From Candidatus Omnitrophota bacterium (GTDB lineage Bacteria > Omnitrophota > Gorgyraeia > Tantalellales > Tantalellaceae): a stretch of 52,358 bases of DNA. Numbering within the stretch: the stretch's first letter is position 1; every line of letters starts with the position of its first letter. A program made the translations under genes and the position numbers. The notes beneath the pieces were generated by a model. The model saw nothing but the letters and a program-made list of their open reading frames with translations. It had not been told where the DNA came from and did no database searches. Below, one piece after another: positions 8,869 through 19,054 of this stretch. The stretch spans positions 3,375 to 55,732 of the forward strand of contig JADGBR010000024.1 of the NCBI GenBank assembly GCA_015231405.1. The letters run 5' to 3'.

Positions 8869-11800
8869 AAACAGTAGCCGCGCACCCCTTCCTGCCCGCC
8901 GTAGCCTTGGCGAAGGTGGGTGCCCGCGGATAGATTCGTACGCGGGGCAGGGGAATGCCCCGACACGGTGGTCGGGGCCTACTACTTTTATTTTTCGGCG
9001 TGTAATTGCGTTACTACTGATCATCTCCATGGTCACTGGCGACATCTCGTTCGCCGTCGAGGAGCCGCGCGCCGCGGATTCGAAGTCCGACACACTCGCG
9101 CCGGAGTCCAGGTTCACGAGCCCCGTGGTCAGGTGGGATGACAAGAATGACGATTTCGCGCTTTCCGAGAAGCGCGGCGAGCCGTACGGCCTCGAACCGT
9201 CCATGCCGTCTTTCGGCGATATGGTGACCTTTCGCTATGTGAATCTTCTTGTGGGCGGTTTTCTGAAAGAGATAGAGCGCTTTAAGGCGATGAAGGTCAG
9301 CGAAAAAGGGGTCGGCCGGTATTTTGATAAATTCCGTAAATCCGTAAACGTTAAATACGCCGGAGTCCCTGATAAGTTCGGCCGGTTCAGGCTCGCGGAA
9401 ATGAGTTGGGACGGGGAGGGCATACGTGTGCCTTATGATGAGGTGGAAGGTGGAAGGTCGAAGGTCGAGGGTCGAGGTGCGAGGGGCGAAGCAACATCTT
9501 CCATGCCACCTATAGTCGTGCTGCGCTACCGTCTAGTTGACAAACCGAAAGAGCCGTTAACCGACGCCACCGCCGACTGCGGAACGCTCATGAACGCGGT
9601 ATATCCGATGGAGATCCCGCTCGACGAAAAATACTCGCTTATACTCGATGCCGAGCAGGAGAAAGTTGTGCCGCCGTGGGAGGCGATTGTTGAAGCGCTT
9701 GGGTCGACCCGGAAGAGGATCATGGCGTATAAGGACCACCGGGGAACGCTGGGCTATGATATTTTGAGGATACTTCAGGATATAGAAACGCTCAAAGAAC
9801 ATCTCGACAGGTACGCCGGGGAGCATAAAGTCGATATAAACCTGTTGTATGAAATAGTCGCCACAGGCGATCCATACGGCGTGTTCGAGAAAAGAGGTTA
9901 TCCGGATGTTAAAGGGGACATGCTGTATCAGATGATGACAACCTGTAATATCATCCGGAGGGTCATCGATAAAGGGGAAAAACGGATATCCGAGCTTGAA
10001 AGGGAAATAAAGGCGGGAGATGTCATCGCGGAAGTGAAGGACCCCGCGCTTCTGGAAACTTTAAGCGTTATGGCGAGATACGAGATAGGCCAGGTCGTCC
10101 GTGGTAAGGGAGAGTCCGGCGAATATGAACTGTCATATGAACGCGGCAGACGGCCCTACACGAAGATAGGCGAATGGCTCTCGTCCCGGAAAACGGATGA
10201 AGGTGAAAGCCACCTGAGCATTTTATACGGCATGTTCGTCGTCGCGTACTCCGACCCCGCCGAAGCGAAACTGGCCGGCATACCCCCGTTCATAGATTAC
10301 CCGGGCGATACCCACCAGGCATGGGACAGGATAATGAAGGTTACCAGGGGCCTAGACGGCCGAGTCGACGAGGATATAAGGGATATGATAACGGTCCGTA
10401 TGAAGGAGGCGGCGAAAGCTGAAAAAGCCGAGGCTCCGAAAGAACAGCCGTCGGCATCGATGATCGGTAGAGAGATCGCGGGTGCCTTGTCCGAAAAGAC
10501 TCAGGCGTCCGATGACACGGCGTTACCCGAGAGGTCGTTAAATGAAGAATCTGAAAGGATAGACAGGATAATGATGGAAGGGGCCGGAACGTTCGAGGTA
10601 CGCCTCGACCGGATCCGGCAGTATATGGAGAAACGGTCAGCCGGAGTCCATGCCGTACGGACGGTGTGGAGGATACTCAGGCCTTATCGGGAAGGGACCC
10701 TGCTTGAGGCGTCGAAATTCATGCGCGAGAGGGGAACCGTGAGAAAGGATATCTTAAGGGCATTAAGGGAGGATGTGTTCTGGCGGGAATACATCGATCT
10801 CTTAAGATCCGATCATGGCTGGGTGGATAGGCAGGCTCTCGAGAGTAGGGTGTCCGGGCGGATGGATCAGGAAGAGTTTATCCGGCTGGTCCGTGACCTG
10901 GAACGAAGCGGCAGGATCAGCCTGGCGGATGGCCCTCCAGGCCCGGTCATTATCGCCAATTATGAGCTCTTGGCGCGCGAGGCTATAGAGAACCAGGGTC
11001 TCGATGTCAAAGAGGTGGGAAGGGAAATAAAGAAGAAGGGAATGAGGCCGAGAGATGTATTTATCCAGGATGTGCTCGACCGGTTCACAATAGGTTCATT
11101 GGATACGTTCTTCGGGAGGAAATACCTAGTGGACACAAGGGATCTCTCTGACGCGGCTTATGTTCAGGTTAAGGAATTTATGGCCGGGAAATTGACGTCG
11201 GGTAAGAGGCCGGATGAGATAAATATCCTTACCCTCGCTTCGGCGTACGGCGTCCAGGGGTATGACGCTCTCGCGGCATGCGCCGACGCTATCGACGAGA
11301 CCGGGATCAGGGTTCCGGTCAAATTTGTAATGACCGACGCCCAGTGGGTGAGCATTGACAAAGCCAAGACTGGGATATATTCCGAAGAAGAAGTCCGTGC
11401 GATGGTGGAAGAAGGCGTAGAAAACGGAGAAACACAACGCAGGATGAGGAAGTTCTTTGAAAAAGGGCCGAGGGAGGGCACTTTCCGCATTTTGAGTGCG
11501 GAGGAATTCAATGAACGATGGGGCATAGAGATCGTATTCGAAAAGGTCGACATATTGAACGGGTACGATATCGCTAGGACAGCCCGGATAGGCGAATATG
11601 ACCTTGTTCTTGACATAAATGTGCATTTCAGGCCGTCCAACGATCAGTACGGAAAGGAGCATGACCCGACCATAGACTGGAAAGACGCAGAAGTGAGGCA
11701 CCTCGATAATGTCGCGCGGCTTCTTGCCGACGGGGGTATTGTCTTAGAGGGCTCCGTTGGGTCCGTGTCCAAGGATGCCGTCATTAAAGCCTCTAAGATC

Positions 11801-14800
11801 CTTGGGGAAGGGTTCGCCATAACTGTGCCCGAGGATAATGTCAAAGATCTGATGGGTGTCTCGAAATACGCTATGTGGTTATATAAGTTGAAAGATGTTC
11901 CGCGCGAAAATATTCTAACGAAATTCAGGACCATTGCAAGAGGGCTGGAGCAACACCGTACTTTAAGCGGCGCTATCACCGCGCTTATCCTTCTGGATTG
12001 GTTCAATGAAGATTTAAAACGCGCCATTTTCAGGGAACTGTTGAACGATTATCTCTTCCCTGTTAAACCGGAAACGGATAAAAATGCCGCTATGAAGGCC
12101 CGTTCGGGCGACCCGGAGGCGCTAATGGAACATTTCACGGTTTTGAGTGAAGATGCGCAAACGGCAATAATGGATTTTCTGGAAAGGAATAAGGATATAC
12201 TGACCGATGAGATCGCCGAGGACGGCGCGAGCGAACGCGTTACGCGCCGGCTGCGTGATCTAAGAGCGACCGGTGACATGTCCCGTCAGGTAAAAGCTGC
12301 GCGTGAGCTGGGTGAATTGGGCCCTTTTGCCAAAGACGCTATTCCCGAACTTGCAGAGGTTTTGAATGGCCGAGACGAGGCGCTCGGCCGTGCCGCGGCC
12401 GAAGCCCTTTTTGGTATCGATCCTCCGGGATATAAGACTATCCCATACCTTGTCGTTAACGGATTGGCCTTAATGGATCCCGAAAACCCGGTATTGTCTT
12501 CAGTTATTCATGTGATGCGCGAGATCGGCCGCCGTTATCCAGTCACGATCTTCACATACCTTGAGATCCTTGGAGGAAAACATGCCGCGTTAAAGGGGAT
12601 ACCGGCACCGGCGGTTACCAGGGCCAAGAAAGCCATTATCGCCGTCCTCGCGGCCATGTATACCGACGTTCCTGGTGAGCGCTCTCGTATCGAACGCGCT
12701 CTCCGTATCTATTCCGAAAACAAAGAGGACCAGATAGCCGAAGCCGCGAAAGCGGCGTTGGCCGGCCTTACCGAAAACAGGGACGTCCCCCATTTAATAG
12801 GGGAGGACAATATCGCAGATCCCGGTCCTTTGGACATTACGACATCGGCCGAACGTAACAAACGCCGGTTAGCCGTGATCACCGAGGAGATCTTTCTTTT
12901 GCCGATGACCATCCTTTCGTTCGTAACGGTATGGCCATTGAAAAAATTCATTGATTCGTATCATGATGTTCCGGAAGATAAAAAATACCAGCTCTGGGCC
13001 GGGCTCGAAATTACGCGCGGGCTCGGGATACTGGGCGGCGCCGCATTGCCGGCATATTTACTTTACATCGGCCAATTATCCTTCGCCCTCACGAACCCCT
13101 GGTGGTTCGCCTTAAGCGTCATAGGCGCCATCGCCGCCGGCAACATGCTCGGCCACTGGTTCCACAACGAGGTCCTGGTCCCGCTCCTGGGTTTTCAGCC
13201 ATTGGCTGTGAAGAGAGCAGCTAAAAGAACGGCTGAGGAAAAAGGGGTTAAAGATTTGGAAAAATATGCCAGGGATTACGGGTTCTTCGGGAATGTGGAG
13301 TTATTAAAGCGCTGGATACGCGACTGGGCGGAGATAATGGGTGTGTCCGAGGAGGATATCCGGCGGATGATGAGGAATAACGATGTGAAACACGTTTTCT
13401 CGCGGGCGATGATAATTCCCGAGGAGATGTGGGTGTATATGCTGCCGGTCCTGAAACTCGCCCGTGAGACCGGGATGCGCCCGGTATTTTTTGAGCGTTC
13501 GTGCCATATGCTGGCGGAAGTGTACGATGTGCTGGCCGAGACGATAGGCGGTGACGGGTTGAAGAAAGGTATGACCTTTAAGATCAGCCGGTTCAAGAGC
13601 CCCCAGTCCATGAACGCTATCCTGCCTATGTTCAGCGATACCGAAGATAAGTTCAAGACCTCGGTATTTTCGGGGAGTATAAACAGTCAATTGAGCGAAC
13701 AGGAAAGGGACCATCTCCTGACTGATGCTGAAAAAGCCGGGCTTAAGGGTCTCTATGAAGCCATGCCGGAGAGGGAAAGGCGTGACCTTGACGCTTTTCT
13801 GGAATTCGGCAGCGAGATCGAGGGAGGGTTCGTTAAGCTTCTGGCCGCTAAGGTCACGCGCGGCGATATTGTGAAATATCTCGGCGATTGGGGCGTAGAC
13901 TTCCGATATTACCGTTATATGAACACGCAGGATACCGACTCCGCGTGGGCGGAAGGCTACGGCGTGGGAACCGGAAAGGTCGAACAGGCTTACGCTTATT
14001 TCAATATTATCTTTCAGGGCCGTATGTCCGTAACGCCGGAGTACCTTTATAACGTCTTGAGAGAGGTAATGATGCATTACTGGTGCGGACGTCTTTTGTC
14101 CGGTGCCGAACGGAACGGTTTCGATCTCAAGCGACATCTTAAGAACATAGCCGATAAGAACAACCTGATCCACCGTTACCAGATACAGACGCTGTACAGG
14201 TTCTTTCGCATGATGTCGGTCTCGCTTTGCGACATCGGATCGGCGAGAGGCAATTTAAGGCACAAAGCCAGGCCTTTCCTTAATCAAATACTGCGGGATA
14301 CCGTTTTCAGGAGAACCGCCGAGCCGGGCATGATATTCGTCGACGACCAGGCTAAGACCGGCGAGGTAGCTTTAGTGTCGGAGATAGTCTGTAAAGCATT
14401 TTATCCGGGATTCAAAAGCAGGTATTACATCCTCGGTCAGATCGATCCGGAAGTATCAAAGGCTTCGGCGTTATACGGCCTCGTCGACGGAGTCCTAGCG
14501 CCCTGGGCCATCCGCCATCTTGAGGATATGCCGGAGCTTACGGATGTCGTTTACAAGCTTGACAGCGAAGCCGCGGTACTCCGGCGGGTATCTTACAGGG
14601 ATGAACTCTCACTGTTCAAAGCTGATCCCGGCATGAAGGATATCGAGGAACTGAGGAGAAAACAGGCTGAGCTAGAAAAGCATATAAACGCTTTGGCGGG
14701 AGGCGACAGGGAATTGGAAAGGATATCGCGGGAGATGAAAGCTCTTCCTTCGTTCAGGGCACTTCCGGGGCTTACATTTGAAAGAGAGCTCGTTAAGCAT

Positions 14801-17800
14801 TCCATAAGGGTTAATACGGGAGGAGATAATTTCATAGATGATCTGTTGGTTCCCCACGGGTATTTCACAAAGACAAAGGACCTGTCTGACCATGAATATG
14901 TCCTGATGGCGAAAGAGAAGGAACTGATCGGAAAGTATATGAGCCGTTTGTCGGCGGTCATGAGCGCGAAAAGGGATCTCATCGAAAAAATAGCGGACCT
15001 GGACGCTCACGTAAAGGTCCTGGACTATATAGCTATCCTCGAAATGTGGCTCGGCTGGTATGACACGATGTCAGCGCGGATAAAAGCTTCCGGAGAAGCG
15101 ATAACCGCCCATAAGCGGGATATCGACGAGTATCTGGAAAAAGGGAACGCCGAAGTCACGCTACCCGGTGAACTTATCGAAAAGCTTTACGAAACATCGT
15201 CGCAGACATACGGCATAGCCAAAGAGCGTTTTGACGAAGCAAAAAGAGAGTTGCCTGTGATGCTTTCCAAGAGTGAAGGTATAGGCGTGACATCGCTTTC
15301 AGATCCAAAATCTATGGAGAATGGAACAGGGAAGATAGGCTTGCCGGAAGAGTATTTTGTGACCCCGGCCAGCTTGCAAGGAACTTATTCAAGGGATGGC
15401 AAGGGCTGGCCGGGGACGAAAGACATTATCGTGATACATGAGAAACCGGAGCTTCCCAAAAAGGCGCTGGGAGTCGTCGAGGCGCCGGGCGGCGGGTGGA
15501 CGGCGCATCCCCTTGGCGTGACGGCCGAACTCCTCCATGACGGCACATATGAGTATAGCCACGATTTCGACCATATCTATCCGCCTCTTTATTTTATGGA
15601 TTTTGATATAGTGCTAGCGGGCCTTCCCGTAGCCGCTGACCTGGACGACCAATGGTCGAACTCCCAGTGGACAGGCTTAAATGAGGGGTTTGAAAGTAAT
15701 GGGATAAAAGTCGGGGATAACGAGGTATCAAGATGCGTTTCTTGGATGGTAAAGCCCGGTCCCGGTAACCCGGGATACCTTGTCCAGTTAAGAAAAATGT
15801 TCGAGGCTGATCTCGTTTATGGATCAGGCGAAAAAATACCTTACGATATTTTTGTGACTCCCCTGGACCAGATCGAAAGGATCAAAAAATACGGTTATGA
15901 CCACAATGATTACAAAGGCCACGTCACCCTGAGTTTCGGTCCGGACGGTGAGCTAAAAAGGCCTGATAATGAATGGTACATCATGGTGCTTAACACTTTC
16001 AGGGAAGAGTTGCCATGGCTAGCCGGGTTCATCCGTAAGGAATTGGAGGATCTCGAGAACCGGCCTTTCATGACAACGAACCCCGCTATCAGCTGGGACA
16101 CTTTAAAAACCGTAGAGGATACGGTTGCCGCCAGGGACCTCGGGCTCAAGGCCCCGAAAACCGGGGAAAAGACCCCGGTCGTTCATGGGGACATCGCCGG
16201 AGTGAAATATACGATAAAATGGAATAGCCTCAAGAACCGAGAATTTAACGGTAGCCGGGGGCATATCCATGAGGGAGTGAGGAAATTCCTCGGGGATGAA
16301 GAGCTTGTGAACCGGACGTTTAAGAACGCCGGACTTGATCTCGAATACAGTGAGATAGCCGCGGTTATCATACAGTACCACCGCGCGTCCGAGCGTGCTG
16401 TTTTCAGGATGAGTTTTGAGCTTACCGGAGAGGCTATAACCCGTAGAGGCCCTCCTTCTGAGACCATGAAATTCGAGCTCGCGATGAAGAATGCGAGGAC
16501 CGCGAACGACCGCCAGGCCGACGCGTTCAGGAAACTTCACGGTACGGGTCTTGTCCCGGAATTCGGCGAGCAAGTAGACGACATTTATTATGAGGAATGG
16601 ATATACGGCCCCACACTGAACAAGATCAGCAGGAATAAAAAACTTACCCCGGAAGAGGTGAGACGTATAACAGCTCATTGGCTCCGTATCATAAGAAAAC
16701 TATCGCCCGACGGCAATTACAGACCTCTGGCGGTTGACATGAACCCCGGGAATATAATGTACCGCCGGGCTGAAGCTGATCCGGACTTCGTAGTGGTGGA
16801 CATATTCGGCAGGGAGAAGCTGAGCCCGGCGCATTTCTTCCGTGAAATACTGAGGTTCTACGTGACACAAAAGTCCTCGGACATAGGGTCGGTCGTTCCG
16901 AACGATATAGGTTCGGTTCTTAAGGGCGTGCTGGACGGATTTGACGGCGATACGAAAGGAACAATATCCTTCCTTGATTCAGCGATCAATCTTCGAGGAA
17001 AGGATCTCCTTTTTGATGGTACCGTCTTGGCGATAAGAAAAGAGATCGGACGGCTGTCCGCTGGGGAGAGGTTAAACGAGCGCGGGGAATATAACCTCAG
17101 GGACATGAAGATCGGACTTACGGGAGGGACTGGGAGTCTCGGCGCGCCTTTAATAAGAAGAGCGTTGAAAAGAGAGCGTGTGACCGTAGAGACAATATCA
17201 AGAGAGCCTGAAAGCCCCAAAGCCAGGGAGAAGATCCCGGCGGATCCGAAAATAAAATTAGAGCATGGGAATCTTTTTGATATAAAAGCTCTGGACGGAC
17301 TTTGCAAGGACAACGATGTTGTGTATCACCTTGGCGGATGGGCCCGTGTAGGGCCTATGCCGGAGATGGCCAAAGCTCTTGCCTTGAACTGCGCGAGTAC
17401 CGCTTTAATGGTCAAGCTGGCCGGTAAATGGGGGAAGCGCCTGATCTACGCTTCTTCGGGCGCCGTGTACCTTAACGGCACGGATACCGGCGGCATTCTT
17501 TCCGAAGAGGGGCTTAAACTCGATCCCAAGGTGGAAGAGTTCGTTTTTGGCATCGCGAGGTACATAAATTCGATAGGCCTTTCGGTCTATGGCGACGATG
17601 AACAGGCCAATGAGACGAAGGCGATAGAGCTGATGAATGAATATCTGAAAACCCATGAAATACCCAAGGTCAAAGACTTCTACGGGCTTACTAAACTGAT
17701 AGGCGAGCGTATCGTCGCTCAGTATAACAAAGGAGTTTCGCTCAGGCTATGGCATGTGTACGGCCGCGGAGATACGAGTGAGAGAAGGATACCGACGCTG

Positions 17801-18916
17801 GTCAATGAAATGGGGAGAGATACGGATAAACCTCTGGAGATCGATGACGAGAATATAAACTTCTGCTACATCGACACCGCTCTTGACGCTCTGGAAGCGG
17901 CGGCAGTATATCCACTCGAAGGGAATAAGCGCATCATAAACGTAGCAGGCGAAACACCCGTCAAAACGCGCGACGCGGCGGAAATGATAGCGAAATCAAG
18001 AAGGGTTATCACCGATAGCGGGCGAAAAGGCCTCCCTGACATCGCCATGGACCTAAACCTTTTGCGCTCGACCCTAAAAGTAACAAAACAAAAACCTTTC
18101 ACCGAAGGCTTAGACGAGGCCGTAGATTGGCTCCTGGACGACAACAGATGGCGAAATGCCGAACACTGGAACGAAAATAAGGACGTCACCCAATTAAATG
18201 AGAAAAAACAAAGAGAGCCGGTTGATCTTGAAAATAATGGGGTGACGTCCCTATTTTTCGCGGGTGATCTTTGGGACGATCTCGCGCTGTGGGCGGATGA
18301 CGCGGGGAAAAGAGGGGAGAACGTTGTTATCGCTCTCGATGAAAGCGTTATACCTGATAAGCGCGGCCGTCAGGGCACGATACACGCGGAACTAATAAGG
18401 GAGCTTAAAAAACTGCCGGCGAAATTCCGTAAGAGAGGGGTTAAGAACGTTATATTCAAGTCGGGGACGGGAGCGGAGCTCGCGGGCGAGTTAAAAACGT
18501 TCGTGGATAATGAGGATAATAAGACGCCTTACAGGAATATCGTAGTTATTGGTCCGGATTCGATACTTGACGTTTCTACCGAAATTCAAAAGAACCCGTT
18601 CGAGGAACTGAAGAACGAGAAAGGCGACGAACGCGCGCTCCTGGCGGGTCTCGACCTCGAATTCTGTAAGAATATGTTAAAAATGGATCCTGAAACTATC
18701 GGCATAGATCTTTTCTATCTGTTCGATCTCGCGGTAAACCTGGCCGCAGGCGGTACTCTCGAAGATCTCAAGAAGCACGAGGAAAATATTAAAATACTTG
18801 GAGATCCACTAGGGCGGCCGCGTATGTTCATGTTCACGCCGGTACGGCCGCATGATCTGGAGAATTTCAGGACGGTGCTTGACACGCAGATCCGGGTGAT
18901 AGAGACGAAGGCGTAG
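8852..18916 (+). CDS. Giant multidomain exported protein (CheR-like MTase-like, HEAT-like, TM, kinase-like and SDR/epimerase modules)
   Basis: Hydrophobic segment RVIALLLIISMVTGDISFA (~8998-9060). HEAT-like repeat (~12270-12560). Kinase-like PLAVDMNPGNIMY...VVVDIFG (~16720-16815). SDR TGGTGSLG ... YASSGAVY ... YGLTK (~17110-17700). Start ambiguous (8852 ATG vs 9029 ATG). Confidence 0.85.
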   Translation: MNITSKNSSRAPLPARRSLGEGGCPRIDSYAGQGNAPTRWSGPTTFIFRRVIALLLIISMVTGDISFAVEEPRAADSKSDTLAPESRFTSPVVRWDDKNDDFALSEKRGEPYGLEPSMPSFGDMVTFRYVNLLVGGFLKEIERFKAMKVSEKGVGRYFDKFRKSVNVKYAGVPDKFGRFRLAEMSWDGEGIRVPYDEVEGGRSKVEGRGARGEATSSMPPIVVLRYRLVDKPKEPLTDATADCGTLMNAVYPMEIPLDEKYSLILDAEQEKVVPPWEAIVEALGSTRKRIMAYKDHRGTLGYDILRILQDIETLKEHLDRYAGEHKVDINLLYEIVATGDPYGVFEKRGYPDVKGDMLYQMMTTCNIIRRVIDKGEKRISELEREIKAGDVIAEVKDPALLETLSVMARYEIGQVVRGKGESGEYELSYERGRRPYTKIGEWLSSRKTDEGESHLSILYGMFVVAYSDPAEAKLAGIPPFIDYPGDTHQAWDRIMKVTRGLDGRVDEDIRDMITVRMKEAAKAEKAEAPKEQPSASMIGREIAGALSEKTQASDDTALPERSLNEESERIDRIMMEGAGTFEVRLDRIRQYMEKRSAGVHAVRTVWRILRPYREGTLLEASKFMRERGTVRKDILRALREDVFWREYIDLLRSDHGWVDRQALESRVSGRMDQEEFIRLVRDLERSGRISLADGPPGPVIIANYELLAREAIENQGLDVKEVGREIKKKGMRPRDVFIQDVLDRFTIGSLDTFFGRKYLVDTRDLSDAAYVQVKEFMAGKLTSGKRPDEINILTLASAYGVQGYDALAACADAIDETGIRVPVKFVMTDAQWVSIDKAKTGIYSEEEVRAMVEEGVENGETQRRMRKFFEKGPREGTFRILSAEEFNERWGIEIVFEKVDILNGYDIARTARIGEYDLVLDINVHFRPSNDQYGKEHDPTIDWKDAEVRHLDNVARLLADGGIVLEGSVGSVSKDAVIKASKILGEGFAITVPEDNVKDLMGVSKYAMWLYKLKDVPRENILTKFRTIARGLEQHRTLSGAITALILLDWFNEDLKRAIFRELLNDYLFPVKPETDKNAAMKARSGDPEALMEHFTVLSEDAQTAIMDFLERNKDILTDEIAEDGASERVTRRLRDLRATGDMSRQVKAARELGELGPFAKDAIPELAEVLNGRDEALGRAAAEALFGIDPPGYKTIPYLVVNGLALMDPENPVLSSVIHVMREIGRRYPVTIFTYLEILGGKHAALKGIPAPAVTRAKKAIIAVLAAMYTDVPGERSRIERALRIYSENKEDQIAEAAKAALAGLTENRDVPHLIGEDNIADPGPLDITTSAERNKRRLAVITEEIFLLPMTILSFVTVWPLKKFIDSYHDVPEDKKYQLWAGLEITRGLGILGGAALPAYLLYIGQLSFALTNPWWFALSVIGAIAAGNMLGHWFHNEVLVPLLGFQPLAVKRAAKRTAEEKGVKDLEKYARDYGFFGNVELLKRWIRDWAEIMGVSEEDIRRMMRNNDVKHVFSRAMIIPEEMWVYMLPVLKLARETGMRPVFFERSCHMLAEVYDVLAETIGGDGLKKGMTFKISRFKSPQSMNAILPMFSDTEDKFKTSVFSGSINSQLSEQERDHLLTDAEKAGLKGLYEAMPERERRDLDAFLEFGSEIEGGFVKLLAAKVTRGDIVKYLGDWGVDFRYYRYMNTQDTDSAWAEGYGVGTGKVEQAYAYFNIIFQGRMSVTPEYLYNVLREVMMHYWCGRLLSGAERNGFDLKRHLKNIADKNNLIHRYQIQTLYRFFRMMSVSLCDIGSARGNLRHKARPFLNQILRDTVFRRTAEPGMIFVDDQAKTGEVALVSEIVCKAFYPGFKSRYYILGQIDPEVSKASALYGLVDGVLAPWAIRHLEDMPELTDVVYKLDSEAAVLRRVSYRDELSLFKADPGMKDIEELRRKQAELEKHINALAGGDRELERISREMKALPSFRALPGLTFERELVKHSIRVNTGGDNFIDDLLVPHGYFTKTKDLSDHEYVLMAKEKELIGKYMSRLSAVMSAKRDLIEKIADLDAHVKVLDYIAILEMWLGWYDTMSARIKASGEAITAHKRDIDEYLEKGNAEVTLPGELIEKLYETSSQTYGIAKERFDEAKRELPVMLSKSEGIGVTSLSDPKSMENGTGKIGLPEEYFVTPASLQGTYSRDGKGWPGTKDIIVIHEKPELPKKALGVVEAPGGGWTAHPLGVTAELLHDGTYEYSHDFDHIYPPLYFMDFDIVLAGLPVAADLDDQWSNSQWTGLNEGFESNGIKVGDNEVSRCVSWMVKPGPGNPGYLVQLRKMFEADLVYGSGEKIPYDIFVTPLDQIERIKKYGYDHNDYKGHVTLSFGPDGELKRPDNEWYIMVLNTFREELPWLAGFIRKELEDLENRPFMTTNPAISWDTLKTVEDTVAARDLGLKAPKTGEKTPVVHGDIAGVKYTIKWNSLKNREFNGSRGHIHEGVRKFLGDEELVNRTFKNAGLDLEYSEIAAVIIQYHRASERAVFRMSFELTGEAITRRGPPSETMKFELAMKNARTANDRQADAFRKLHGTGLVPEFGEQVDDIYYEEWIYGPTLNKISRNKKLTPEEVRRITAHWLRIIRKLSPDGNYRPLAVDMNPGNIMYRRAEADPDFVVVDIFGREKLSPAHFFREILRFYVTQKSSDIGSVVPNDIGSVLKGVLDGFDGDTKGTISFLDSAINLRGKDLLFDGTVLAIRKEIGRLSAGERLNERGEYNLRDMKIGLTGGTGSLGAPLIRRALKRERVTVETISREPESPKAREKIPADPKIKLEHGNLFDIKALDGLCKDNDVVYHLGGWARVGPMPEMAKALALNCASTALMVKLAGKWGKRLIYASSGAVYLNGTDTGGILSEEGLKLDPKVEEFVFGIARYINSIGLSVYGDDEQANETKAIELMNEYLKTHEIPKVKDFYGLTKLIGERIVAQYNKGVSLRLWHVYGRGDTSERRIPTLVNEMGRDTDKPLEIDDENINFCYIDTALDALEAAAVYPLEGNKRIINVAGETPVKTRDAAEMIAKSRRVITDSGRKGLPDIAMDLNLLRSTLKVTKQKPFTEGLDEAVDWLLDDNRWRNAEHWNENKDVTQLNEKKQREPVDLENNGVTSLFFAGDLWDDLALWADDAGKRGENVVIALDESVIPDKRGRQGTIHAELIRELKKLPAKFRKRGVKNVIFKSGTGAELAGELKTFVDNEDNKTPYRNIVVIGPDSILDVSTEIQKNPFEELKNEKGDERALLAGLDLEFCKNMLKMDPETIGIDLFYLFDLAVNLAAGGTLEDLKKHEENIKILGDPLGRPRMFMFTPVRPHDLENFRTVLDTQIRVIETKA
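8877..8938 (+). repeat. Composite REP: second palindrome (cccgccgtagccttggcgaaggtggg) nested within a GTAG hairpin (gtagCCGCGCACCCC...GGTGCCCGCGG)
   Basis: Inner palindrome 8895-8920; outer arms 8881-8889 and 8918-8930; follows RAYT stop by 9 nt. Confidence 0.65.
8955..8984 (-). repeat. GTAG-type REP hairpin, inverted, inside N-terminal part of giant ORF 2
   Basis: GCCCCGAC (8957-8964) - acggtg - GTCGGGGC (8971-8978) - ctac; reverse complement nearly identical to copy at 7629, including the A-rich flank. Confidence 0.8.
9441..9489 (+). repeat. Degenerate heptanucleotide tandem repeat (aggtcga-type, 7 units) inside giant ORF 2
   Basis: aggtgga aggtgga aggtcga aggtcga gggtcga ggtgcga ggggcga. 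Confidence 0.85.
18181..18251. repeat. Intragenic inverted repeat ggacgtcacccaatt ... aatggggtgacgtcc
   Basis: 14/15 bp complementary arms around 18181-18195 and 18237-18251; in-frame peptide KDVTQLN...NNGVTSLF. Confidence 0.7.
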
Positions 18917-18922
18917 TGTGTG

Positions 18923-18957
18923 TGATTCGTGGTTAGTGATTCGTGGTTCGTGGTTCG
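18923..18957 (+). repeat. Degenerate heptanucleotide tandem repeat (tggttcg, 5 units)
   Basis: tgattcg tggttag tgattcg tggttcg tggttcg. Confidence 0.85.
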
Positions 18958-19017
18958 GGGATGGGCAGAGCGCATGGCGCATGGTGAAAATGGGGATGCT
19001 TTGGGATTTGCTCTATC

Positions 19018-19045
19018 GCTATGCAAGCGTTAATAACGAAATAGC
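19018..19045. promoter_or_regulatory. Nested palindrome upstream of promoter, candidate operator
   Basis: GCTAT-N5-CGTTA-A-TAACG-NN-ATAGC ending 9 bp before the -35 box. Confidence 0.4.
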
Positions 19046-19054
19046 AAGATATGC

